A stretch of DNA of 23,266 nt from an uncultured Clostridia bacterium (GTDB taxonomy: Bacteria > Bacillota > Clostridia > Oscillospirales > Acutalibacteraceae): positions 1 through 23,266 of the forward strand of contig CALGRR010000003.1 in NCBI GenBank assembly GCA_937880805.1, given 5' to 3'. The notes beneath the pieces were generated by a model, which saw nothing but the letters and a program-made list of their open reading frames with translations, ran no database searches and had not been told where the DNA came from. Shown here piece after piece: positions 1 through 7,330 of this stretch (position 1 is its first letter; every line of letters begins with the position of its first letter). The position numbers were made by a program, and so were the translations under genes.

Positions 1-195
1 TCCGTTTTCTTCAAGCAGCATCGCCGCCTGGCTTATTGCCGTGCCCTCGGGAAAGGTTACTTTCACAACATTTGAGGTTGTTTCGGGGGGCTCGGTTACG
101 GGCTCGGGCTCTTTCACGCTGCAGCTGCAGAGTGAAAGCGTAAGCAATGCACAAAGCACTGCACATCTTATTTTTTTAATCATTTCTTTTCTCAT
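1..195 (-). CDS. Lipoprotein, MltG/YceG-like N-terminus (partial, runs off left edge)
   Basis: Only the first 65 codons are inside the window; the frame is open to base 1. The N-terminus has a basic start (MRKEMIKKIR), a hydrophobic stretch and the lipobox-like sequence L-C-S-C, so it is probably a lipid-anchored exported protein. After a Pro/Glu/Thr-rich linker comes VKVTFPEGTAISQAAMLLEENG. This resembles the LysM-like N-terminal module of endolytic transglycosylases (MltG/YceG), which typically reads 'v.ipeG.s...ia..L...gvI'. MltG cleaves nascent peptidoglycan strands outside the membrane, but the catalytic domain is not visible here, so another lipoprotein is possible. Two in-frame ATGs exist, at 195 and 183; the second gives the more typical signal MIKKIRCAVLCALL. 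Neither has a strong ribosome binding site. Confidence 0.55.
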   Translation of the reverse strand, partial: MRKEMIKKIRCAVLCALLTLSLCSCSVKEPEPVTEPPETTSNVVKVTFPEGTAISQAAMLLEENG

Positions 196-202
196 AAATT
201 TA

Positions 203-231
203 ATTTTACCACACAGACTGCCGAAAATCAA
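203..231 (-). promoter_or_regulatory. Promoter of the MltG-like lipoprotein gene
   Basis: Read on the minus strand: -35 TTGATT (226-231), a 17-base spacer, and -10 TAAAAT (203-208) preceded by TG at the extended -10 position. The predicted transcription start is about base 196-197, only a base or two ahead of the ATG at 195. Transcripts would therefore be nearly leaderless, or translation starts at the ATG at 183. Confidence 0.6.
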
Positions 232-252
232 TAGCAGATTAATCCTCATTCC

Positions 253-825
253 TTACATCCAAAAAAGTCTGTCACCGTCTGTCGGCAGCAAATGGGATAT
301 ATCGTTCTGGAGTGCAAGCTTATTGAAGCTCGGCAAATGCCTGAAATTTATTTTTGTGACAGAGGCATTATATACGCTGAAATTAACTCCCTCAACGCCG
401 AGTGCGGCACGGATGAGAAACTGAATAAACACACCGTGAGTAACAAGGGCAACGCTCTTGCCCGAATGCGTTTCTTTGAGCATATTTATTATTTTTTCTG
501 CTCTTTCGGCACACTCCTCATCGCTCTCAGGAATAACCGAAAAGCCTTCTGCATCAACGGAAACATCCTTTTCCGTAATCTCATTCAGAAGCAGAATTTC
601 CGTGTTCAGAGCCTTCGCAGTCTGCCTTGCACGAATAAGCGGACTCGCATAAACAACATCGGGCTTTTGCTCCTCAAACCGTCTGCCCAGAGCCTCTGCC
701 TGCTTTTTTCCGTGGTCTGTCAGGGGCGGATTTGTTTGGTCAAATTCTTCGTCCGTTTCAATATTGCCCATACTCTCTGCGTGGCGGATTAAATAAAGCT
801 GCAAATAAACATCATCGTTACGCAT
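253..825 (-). CDS. Histidine phosphatase (phosphoglycerate mutase-like) family protein
   Basis: A 190-residue branch-1 histidine phosphatase. The catalytic motif LIRHAE gives Arg14 and the phospho-accepting His15. ASPLIRARQTA supplies the second Arg (Arg65), and VTHG supplies the second catalytic His (His130). The length fits the small phosphatase members of the family (CobC/GpmB-like) rather than a true cofactor-dependent mutase; the substrate cannot be told from sequence. The ATG at 825 is preferred because AAAGGAGA lies six to seven bases upstream. A longer reading to base 900 would translate the terminator hairpin. The gene sits directly behind the hairpin at 851-870 with no room for its own promoter, so expression may depend on read-through from the aldolase unit. 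Confidence 0.85.
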   Translation of the reverse strand: MRNDDVYLQLYLIRHAESMGNIETDEEFDQTNPPLTDHGKKQAEALGRRFEEQKPDVVYASPLIRARQTAKALNTEILLLNEITEKDVSVDAEGFSVIPESDEECAERAEKIINMLKETHSGKSVALVTHGVFIQFLIRAALGVEGVNFSVYNASVTKINFRHLPSFNKLALQNDISHLLPTDGDRLFWM

Positions 826-840
826 AATAATCTCCTTTTT

Positions 841-876
841 AAAGAAAAAACCGAGGCGGAAAAGCCTCGGATTTTT
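841..876 (-). terminator. Intrinsic terminator after the aldolase gene
   Basis: Perfect 7-bp stem CCGAGGC (851-857) / GCCTCGG (864-870) with a 6-base loop. On the minus strand it is followed by TTTTTTCTTT; on the plus strand by ATTTTTC, so it could act in both directions. It lies 48 bases past the aldolase stop codon and only about 13 bases before the ribosome binding site of the phosphatase gene. Confidence 0.85.
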
Positions 877-923
877 CTCGTATAAAACGGGGGGGGACAA
901 AAGATGGTAGTGGTTTAAATTAA

Positions 924-2126
924 TTATTTTTCCGCCTGCTTGGAATATTTGAGATTATAAACTATTCTCATTAACCAGGCTTCTGCGGGATTGATTGCCT
1001 TCGCCTTTCCGATTGCCTTTGAACCGAGAAGGGTGAGGCCGCTTTTGCTCATAATCATATCAACCGCCTGGGCATCGCCCTCGTTGGCACCGCAGCAAAG
1101 AGCACCCATATCCTTGATAAGAACGGCATTTTTGCCTTTTATCTTCTTCGCGGCATATTCGGGAGCCTTTGCACATTTTACGGTGGGGCCGCAAATCTGA
1201 GCAAAGTCATCAATCAGAGGCTTCATTGTTTTGCCAAGTCTTGAAACGGCAACAACCTCGCTTGAAGTGTTATGAATTATATTATTGAATTTGGGATTGG
1301 CTTCATAAATATCTTTGTGTGCAACAGTAACCTTTGCAAGCTCGCCGATAGCGGATGCCGCACCGTTGAGCTCCATTGAAAACTCGGAGCCGTCTGCCTT
1401 GTTTGTGAAAACAATTTCGCCACTCTCTCTGTTGCAAGTGCTATTATACAGCAAAGAATTATCAATTTCAACTGTTTTTTCAGATTTTGTGAGCTTATTA
1501 ACAATTTCTGAACAGAAGTTGTTTAAATTGTCTGCTTTTAAACCAAGCTTTGCTTTTGCATTATCGAGAATATAGTCTGTGCAGACCTTTTCAAGCGAAT
1601 TTGCAACCTGAAAAGCCTCTTCGCTGTCTTTGCCGAAGCAGAGTGCACCGTGGTGAGCCATAATAACAGCCTTTGAATTGCTGAGCTTGAGAGCGTTTGT
1701 TACGCCCTTGCGAAGCTTCTTTGTGCCGGGCAGACCGTAGGAGCCGAGATAGATTCTCTCACCTATAAGGCTTGCTGCATCTCCCGTTACCTTCTCGATG
1801 CCGCCAGAAACCGCACTTATAACAGAAGCAACCTTCTGATGAGTGTGGATAACAAAGCCTGCATCGGGAAACTGCTTATAAACCTCGGCGTGAATTCCCT
1901 TTTCAGAAGAGGGCTTCACATTGCCGCCCCATTCGAGAGTTTCGGTTGCAACCTCAACAATATCATCGGGAGTGAGTCCGATATAAGGCTTGCCGCTGGG
2001 AGTTATAACAAAAGTCTTATCATCAACACGGCAGCTTACATTGCCCCAAGTTCTTGCAATAAGACCTCTTTCAACAAGTCTTTCGCCTGCTTCAATAACA
2101 AGCTTTTTAGCAGTTAAAACATCCAT
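924..2126 (-). CDS. Double-domain class II aldolase/adducin family protein
   Basis: A 400-residue protein made of two class II aldolase (fuculose-phosphate aldolase/adducin) domains; single-domain members are about 210-230 residues. The N-terminal domain (about 1-195) keeps the expected metal-site residues: Glu75 in SSEKGIH, His94 and His96 in HTH, and His159 in AHHGALC. The C-terminal domain (about 225-370) aligns to the same motifs but has HNTS (His285 then Thr287), KDMGALC (no His) and Val266 in place of the Glu, so its metal site is probably lost. Family members are Zn-dependent aldolases, epimerases or dehydratases acting on phosphorylated sugars; the substrate here is unknown. The ATG at 2126 has AAGGAAG upstream. 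The gene follows the aminotransferase stop by 29 bases, so the two are likely co-transcribed. Confidence 0.85.
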   Translation of the reverse strand: MDVLTAKKLVIEAGERLVERGLIARTWGNVSCRVDDKTFVITPSGKPYIGLTPDDIVEVATETLEWGGNVKPSSEKGIHAEVYKQFPDAGFVIHTHQKVASVISAVSGGIEKVTGDAASLIGERIYLGSYGLPGTKKLRKGVTNALKLSNSKAVIMAHHGALCFGKDSEEAFQVANSLEKVCTDYILDNAKAKLGLKADNLNNFCSEIVNKLTKSEKTVEIDNSLLYNSTCNRESGEIVFTNKADGSEFSMELNGAASAIGELAKVTVAHKDIYEANPKFNNIIHNTSSEVVAVSRLGKTMKPLIDDFAQICGPTVKCAKAPEYAAKKIKGKNAVLIKDMGALCCGANEGDAQAVDMIMSKSGLTLLGSKAIGKAKAINPAEAWLMRIVYNLKYSKQAEK

Positions 2127-2155
2127 AGTTATCTTCCTTTTCGGATAGTGATTAA

Positions 2156-3634
2156 TTATTTCTCTAAGCAAACGATGTTCTCAAATACTCTGTCGAATCT
2201 TGCAACTGCATCGTCAATCATTTCCTCTGTGTATGCAGCGCTTGTGTAAAGACGGCTGCCTGCAAGAGTTACAAGGCCTTCTGCCATATAAGCAGCACCC
2301 ATATGAGTCATTTCCTTCTTGCGTGCCGATGTTGCATCGAGAACTGAAGGAATTGTCCAGGGCTTCTTCCAGTTGATTGAGAAGTTAAGGGTACCTACTG
2401 TTTCAAGATGGCAGATTGAGCCCTGGTTGAATGCAACGAAGGGAAGATTTCTCTTCTTGATGATTTCCTGAAGACCTGCTGTGAGTCTGTCACCCATAAG
2501 AGCTGCCTTGTAGCAAGCATCTGCTTTTTCCATTTCTTCAAGCATTGTGTAACCTGCAACACAGCTGAGGGGGTTAGCTGACATTGTGCCGCCGCAGAAT
2601 GCCTTCTTAATCTTCTTGCCGGTATCGTCAAGACCTGCACCGAGATACTTCATATATTCCTTCTTACCGCCGAGGCCGCCTGCACCGGGGTAACCGCCTG
2701 CCATAACCTTACCGAATACGGTGAGGTCGGGTGAACAACCGAAGTAGCCCTGAGCACCGCTCATACTTACGCGGAAAGCTGTAACAACCTCATCGAAGAT
2801 AAGGAGTGCGCCGTATTTACGGCAAAGCTGCTCAACACCCTTGCAGAAGTTCTTATCAACGGGTCTTGTGCCGCTTTCGGGGCCAACGGGCTCAAGCATA
2901 ACTGCTGCTGTGCCGCCCTTGAGTCTGTTTGCCTTGAGCTTTCTTTCAAGGTCATTGAGGTCGCCGGGGAAGAATTCTTCTGTATCTCTGAAGCAGAAGA
3001 GAGGAACACCCGTTGCCTGAGTGAACTTTGAGCCGGGAACACGGATACCGTAGCCGAGCTGATCTGACCAGCCGTGGTATGCACCGCCCATTTTAAGAAT
3101 CTTTTTCTTACCGGTTGCAAGACGTGCAACACGGATAGCTGTCATACAAGCCTCGGTGCCTGAACCGAGCATACGGAACATATCAACATTGGGAATAAGC
3201 TCTGCAATCTTCTTGCCGAGTTTATATTCATATTCGTGGAAAAGACCGGTTGAGGGGCCGCAATCATTAAGAAGCTCAATTACCTTCTCGCGAACTGCGG
3301 GAGGATTGCTTCCGAGAACTGTGGGGCCGCCTGCCTGAAGGAAGTCATAATATTTGTTGCCGTCAATATCATAAAGATATGCACCCTCTGCCTTTGTGAA
3401 AACAAGGGGGAACGGATAGTTGAAGGCAAGGTTGTGCTGAACGCCGCCGGGGATGATTGTTTTTGCTTCTTCAATCATTGCCTTTGACTTTGCACACTTC
3501 TTATCAAAATATTCTGTTTCGTAGTTTTTAAGAGCCTCGGGACTGATGGAATAGATGGGCTTTTTGATAAGCTCATCAAGCTGCTTCTGAACAGCTTTCG
3601 CATCGGGGTAATTGATAATACCGTGGTTTGACAT
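2156..3634 (-). CDS. Class III aminotransferase, glutamate-1-semialdehyde aminomutase-like
   Basis: A 492-residue PLP enzyme of fold type I, subgroup class III. Motifs in order: IPGGVQHNL (61-69), DIDGNKYYDF (89-98), GSGTEA phosphate loop (157-162), MGGAYHGWSD (182-191), DEVVTAFR with the pyridine-nitrogen Asp281, and FGKVMAGGYPGA with the Schiff-base Lys309. It resembles glutamate-1-semialdehyde 2,1-aminomutase (usually about 430 residues) but carries roughly 50 extra N-terminal residues, and no haem genes are nearby, so a haem role is not supported. Its neighbour is a class II aldolase, so the pair may act on an amino-sugar or a keto/aldehyde intermediate; that is inference. The start ATG has GGGAGG seven bases upstream, behind a strong promoter and a leader hairpin. 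Confidence 0.85.
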   Translation of the reverse strand: MSNHGIINYPDAKAVQKQLDELIKKPIYSISPEALKNYETEYFDKKCAKSKAMIEEAKTIIPGGVQHNLAFNYPFPLVFTKAEGAYLYDIDGNKYYDFLQAGGPTVLGSNPPAVREKVIELLNDCGPSTGLFHEYEYKLGKKIAELIPNVDMFRMLGSGTEACMTAIRVARLATGKKKILKMGGAYHGWSDQLGYGIRVPGSKFTQATGVPLFCFRDTEEFFPGDLNDLERKLKANRLKGGTAAVMLEPVGPESGTRPVDKNFCKGVEQLCRKYGALLIFDEVVTAFRVSMSGAQGYFGCSPDLTVFGKVMAGGYPGAGGLGGKKEYMKYLGAGLDDTGKKIKKAFCGGTMSANPLSCVAGYTMLEEMEKADACYKAALMGDRLTAGLQEIIKKRNLPFVAFNQGSICHLETVGTLNFSINWKKPWTIPSVLDATSARKKEMTHMGAAYMAEGLVTLAGSRLYTSAAYTEEMIDDAVARFDRVFENIVCLEK

Positions 3635-3651
3635 TTTATATCCTCCCTTTT

Positions 3652-3670
3652 TAAGCGGTTTCTCCGCTTA
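3652..3670 (-). promoter_or_regulatory. Stem-loop in the 5' leader of the aminotransferase gene
   Basis: Perfect 7-bp inverted repeat TAAGCGG / CCGCTTA with a 5-base loop, between the predicted transcription start (about 3681) and the ribosome binding site (about 3641-3647). On the minus strand it is followed by AAAAAGGGAGG, not by a T-run, so it is not a terminator. It could be a regulator's operator or an mRNA-stabilising or translation-controlling hairpin. Confidence 0.5.
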
Positions 3671-3687
3671 GAAATTATTTACACTTT

Positions 3688-3716
3688 ATTATATCATAAG
3701 AAAAATCTTTAATCAA
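3688..3716 (-). promoter_or_regulatory. Promoter of the aminotransferase-aldolase unit
   Basis: Minus strand: -35 TTGATT (3711-3716), 17-base spacer, perfect -10 TATAAT (3688-3693) with an extended TG (TGATATAAT). This is one of the best promoter matches in the window and lies 54 bases before the start codon. Confidence 0.8.
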
Positions 3717-3760
3717 GATGCTAAACCGAGATAATTCAGCCATAAATGTAACATTGTATA

Positions 3761-6700
3761 TTACTCCAGACCGAGCTTTTTCGCCATTTCTGCCGTTTTG
3801 AGTTCAAGAAGCTTTGAAACGCCCTCTTCCTGCATTGTTACGCCGTAGAGCATATCCGCCTCTTCCATTGTGCCTCGTCTGTGAGTAATAAGAATGAACT
3901 GGGTGTTGCCCGTCATATTTCTTACATATGAAGCGTAGCGTGAAACGTTAACATCGTCAAGTGCCGCCTCAACCTCGTCGAAGATACAGAACGGTGCGGG
4001 CGTAACCTTGAGAATTGCAAAAAGAAGTGCAATAGCCGCAAGACCCTTTTCACCGCCCGAAAGCAGGTCGATATTCTGAACATTCTTTCCGGGGGGCTGA
4101 ACCCTGATATTGATGTTGCATTCAAGAACATCCTGCGGGTCATCGAGCACAAGCTCCGCCTTGCCGCCGTCAAACAAATCTCTGAAGGTTTCGCCGAAAT
4201 TATTGTTTATTCTTCTGAACTGCTCACGGAAGCGTTCCGCCATTTTACCCGTAAGCTCTTCAATAAGCTTGATGAGCTCCGTTTTTGATTTTTCTATATC
4301 CCCTATCTGGGTGCTCATATATTCAAATCTTTCGGAAACCTCTTTATATTCCTCAACGGCACCGACATTTACATTGCCCAGAGCACGGATTTTGTTTTTA
4401 AGCTCGTGCAGGGTTCTCTGTGCCTTGGGAATATCGTCAAGCACAATGCCGAGCTCCGCCGCCTCACGCAGGCTGAGCTGATATTCGTCATAGAGCTTGT
4501 TCTGTGCGGTTTCAAGCTCTCTCTGCATTGAATTTCTGCGTTCTTCAAGCCTTGCAAGCTCGCCGCCGAGCTTCTCTCTTTCGCTTGTTTTTTCACGCTC
4601 TGCGGTGCGGAGTGCGGTGCTCTTTGCCTCGCATTCGGTTCGCTTTTCAACAAGTGCTTCAATCTTTTCTTTGGTGTTTTCTGCACCCGAGCGAAGCTGA
4701 GCCGCCTGAGCCTCAAGCTCTGCAATAGCCTTTTCGGTTTCTGCGTTCTTCGCCCTGATTTCTTCAATCTCGGCAATAAGTCTGTCGTTTCTTAAACTAT
4801 ATGTTTCTTTAAGATGCAGGCAGTTTTCAACCGTTTCGTTATTCGATTCGATTTCCTTTTTGAGGGCAACGATTTCAAGATTAAGACCGTTTCTGACCTC
4901 ATCGGATTTTTCGCGGAGCTTATCAAGATTTTCTTTTTCTTCATTAAGACCCGAAAGCTCGCCGTTAAGGCGTTCTGTTTCGGCTGTTATAATCTCGATT
5001 TCGCCGTCTGCCTGCTTATCTGCAGCATTGCACTCTTCGATTCTCTTCTTTGCGTGCTCTTTTTCGGCTTCAAGCTCTTCAACCTGACCCGTTGCGGCAG
5101 CGTATCTGTCTTCAACAAGCTTCAAATCGCTCTCGGCACGGATTATATTTTCCTGCACCTTTACAAGCTCTGCCTCGGAGGCATCAAGCTCTGCCTGAAT
5201 AAGTGCAAGCTCTTCTGCCGCCGCCTTGTGGCTTGCGTTCTTTTCATCAAACTTCTTTTCAAGCTCTGCAACGGTTTCTTTGAGAGCTTCAATTTCGGTA
5301 ACTCTGCTTAAGAAGCCCGCACCCGAGCCTCTTGAACCGCCCGTCATCGAGCCGCCCGCATTGAGCACCTGACCGTCAAGGGTAACTATTTTAAATCTGT
5401 ATGAGAATTTTTTTGCCATAGCGATGCCGTTATCGATATTATCAACAACAGCAGTTCTGCCGAGCAGCGAACCGATGATTTCGGCGTATTCTCCGCCGTA
5501 TTCGAGGAGCTTGTCTGCCATATCAACAAAGCCCTCGCATTTTTCAAGACCTTTTTCGGTGAACGGTCTTGATTTAACCGAAGTCAGGGGCAAAAATGTT
5601 GCTCTGCCTGCTCTGTTATCCTTAAGATAATTAATCGCCTTTTTAGCGGCATTTTCATCATCAACAACAACATTCTGAATTGCCGCACCGAGGGCGGTTT
5701 CTATTGCAACCGCATACTCTGCGGGGGTTGAAATAAGCTGCGAAAGAGTTCCCCTTATTCCTCTTAAAAAGCCTCTTTTTGATTCCTTGATAACCTTCTG
5801 AACGCTGCCCGCATAACCGTCAAGATTTTTCTCAAGGTCATCAAGCATTTTTATTCTTGCATTCTTCTGGTAAATATCAAGATTGAGTGAATCAAGCTCC
5901 TTGCGAAGCTTTTCCGCCTTATCGCTTCTGCTGCCGATTATCATACGGTAACCGTCAAGTGCGTTTTCGTGCTCCGCAGCTTCATCTTTAAGACGGTTAA
6001 GCACCTTCTGTGCCGCCGCTTTTTCGCTTTCAAGAGAAGAAATTGCATCCTCTCTTGCATCAATAACACGGTCAATATCCGCTATTCTTGCGGTGAGCTC
6101 GTTAACGGTTGACTGTGCGGTGGATTTTTTAACTCTTGCATCGGCAAGCTTCATTGCGGATTCGGTAAGCTTTTCGTTGATTTCTCTTACCTTTTCGCTG
6201 TTTTCGCTGTTTTTGCCGAGCAGAGAATTAAGGCTTTCGAGTGCCGAAGCAAGCTCTTCTTTTTTAGCCTCAACAAGCTTTTCTTTTTCTGCAATTTCAG
6301 CTCTTGCAGCTTCTATCTGTTCATCGATTTCAGCGGCTGAACTCTCGCTGTCGCCCATATCGCCGCTGAGTCGCTCAATGGTCTGATTGTTATGTTCAAT
6401 GGTGTTCTTTTCAACGGCAATTCTTCCGTCGATAACCGCCGCACTTTCTTCTCCTTCCGAAATAAAACGGCGGAGATTTTCAATCTCAACGGTTATATCC
6501 TGACCCTCTTTGATGGCTTCTTCCATCTGCGAAATAAGCTCAACAAGCTCATTTTCCGTTTGGTCATACTGCGAAGAAGCAACTGAAAGCTTATGCTCCT
6601 GCTCACGGAGTCCGTTCTTTGATTTTTCAATCGTATGAAGCCAAAGAGCGATTTCAAGGGTCTTTTTCTCATCGGAAAGAGCAAGGAATTTCTGTGCCTT

Positions 6701-7330
6701 TTCGCTCTGTATCTTCAAGGGTCCTATTCTCGATTCAAGCTCGGAAAGAATATCTCTTAAACGAACAAGATTTTCTTCCGCCTGGTCAAGCTTTCTGTTT
6801 GCATCTGCTCTGCGGTAACGGAAATGCGAAATTCCCGCCGCCTCTTCAAGCATATCTCTTCTCTGCGTTGAACGTGCCGAAACAAGGTCGGCAATTCTGC
6901 CCTGACCAACCATAGAATAACCGTCTCTGCCGAGACCCGTATCCATAAACAGCTCGTGAATATCCCTCAGACGGCAGGTTTCGCCGTTAATCTGATATTC
7001 GCTTTCACCCGAACGGTAATAGCGGCGGGTAACTGCAACATCATCCTTATCGCTGTTAAGACCTCTGTCGGCATTATCAAGACGCAAGGTTACCTCGGCA
7101 TAACCCAGAGCCTTTCTCTGGCTTGTGCCGCCGAAAATAACATCCTCCATTTTTGAGCCTCGCAGAGTTTTGGTGGATTGCTCACCCAATACCCAGCGAA
7201 CCGCATCGGAGATATTGCTCTTTCCCGAACCGTTGGGACCCACAACGGCGGTTATGCCCCTGCCGAAATCCAGCACGGTTTTATCGGGGAAAGACTTAAA
7301 TCCCTGCATTTCAAGTGCTTTTAATATCAT
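3761..7330 (-). CDS. smc: Chromosome segregation protein SMC
   Basis: A 1189-residue SMC protein, the usual bacterial length. It has the N-terminal ATPase half with Walker A GPNGSGKSN (31-39), a first coiled coil, a hinge (about 505-665, ending in the Gly-rich GGSMTGGS region), and a second coiled coil. The C-terminal head has the signature LSGGEKGLAAIALLFA (about 1088) and Walker B FCIFDEVEAALD (about 1115), followed by ITHRRGTME. With ScpA and ScpB it forms the condensin that compacts and segregates the chromosome. The start overlaps the radical SAM gene's stop (ATGA), with GAGG upstream. In many Firmicutes ftsY follows smc; here the next gene is the aminotransferase behind its own promoter. 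No convincing terminator was seen after the stop. Confidence 0.97.
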   Translation of the reverse strand: MILKALEMQGFKSFPDKTVLDFGRGITAVVGPNGSGKSNISDAVRWVLGEQSTKTLRGSKMEDVIFGGTSQRKALGYAEVTLRLDNADRGLNSDKDDVAVTRRYYRSGESEYQINGETCRLRDIHELFMDTGLGRDGYSMVGQGRIADLVSARSTQRRDMLEEAAGISHFRYRRADANRKLDQAEENLVRLRDILSELESRIGPLKIQSEKAQKFLALSDEKKTLEIALWLHTIEKSKNGLREQEHKLSVASSQYDQTENELVELISQMEEAIKEGQDITVEIENLRRFISEGEESAAVIDGRIAVEKNTIEHNNQTIERLSGDMGDSESSAAEIDEQIEAARAEIAEKEKLVEAKKEELASALESLNSLLGKNSENSEKVREINEKLTESAMKLADARVKKSTAQSTVNELTARIADIDRVIDAREDAISSLESEKAAAQKVLNRLKDEAAEHENALDGYRMIIGSRSDKAEKLRKELDSLNLDIYQKNARIKMLDDLEKNLDGYAGSVQKVIKESKRGFLRGIRGTLSQLISTPAEYAVAIETALGAAIQNVVVDDENAAKKAINYLKDNRAGRATFLPLTSVKSRPFTEKGLEKCEGFVDMADKLLEYGGEYAEIIGSLLGRTAVVDNIDNGIAMAKKFSYRFKIVTLDGQVLNAGGSMTGGSRGSGAGFLSRVTEIEALKETVAELEKKFDEKNASHKAAAEELALIQAELDASEAELVKVQENIIRAESDLKLVEDRYAAATGQVEELEAEKEHAKKRIEECNAADKQADGEIEIITAETERLNGELSGLNEEKENLDKLREKSDEVRNGLNLEIVALKKEIESNNETVENCLHLKETYSLRNDRLIAEIEEIRAKNAETEKAIAELEAQAAQLRSGAENTKEKIEALVEKRTECEAKSTALRTAEREKTSEREKLGGELARLEERRNSMQRELETAQNKLYDEYQLSLREAAELGIVLDDIPKAQRTLHELKNKIRALGNVNVGAVEEYKEVSERFEYMSTQIGDIEKSKTELIKLIEELTGKMAERFREQFRRINNNFGETFRDLFDGGKAELVLDDPQDVLECNINIRVQPPGKNVQNIDLLSGGEKGLAAIALLFAILKVTPAPFCIFDEVEAALDDVNVSRYASYVRNMTGNTQFILITHRRGTMEEADMLYGVTMQEEGVSKLLELKTAEMAKKLGLE

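Noticed and set aside
41..424. Plus-strand reading frame of 127 codons
   Set aside because: It lies antisense to the lipoprotein signal region and the phosphatase gene, has no ribosome binding site and has no family-like motif; the minus-strand proteins are clearly real.
889..896. Run of eight G as a phase-variation tract
   Set aside because: It is outside any supported coding region and does not sit between promoter boxes that I can support; noted only as a possible sequencing trouble spot.
826..900. Longer N-terminus for the histidine phosphatase, starting at 900
   Set aside because: It would translate through the terminator hairpin and the G-run; the ATG at 825 has a good ribosome binding site and gives a normal N-terminus.
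2127..2171. Longer start for the class II aldolase at 2171
   Set aside because: It begins inside the aminotransferase gene without a ribosome binding site; the ATG at 2126 has AAGGAAG at the right distance.
3652..3670. Hairpin as terminator for smc
   Set aside because: It lies downstream of the aminotransferase promoter and lacks a following T-run on the minus strand; it is better explained as part of that gene's leader.
3700..3725. ATCTT-GATT-AAAGAT followed by TTTTTC as an smc terminator
   Set aside because: Only about five A+T base pairs, and it overlaps the -35 box of the next promoter; too weak to call.
4814..5311. Plus-strand 165-codon frame inside smc
   Set aside because: It is a shadow of the repetitive coiled-coil coding sequence, with low-complexity Phe/Leu/Cys composition and no start signal.
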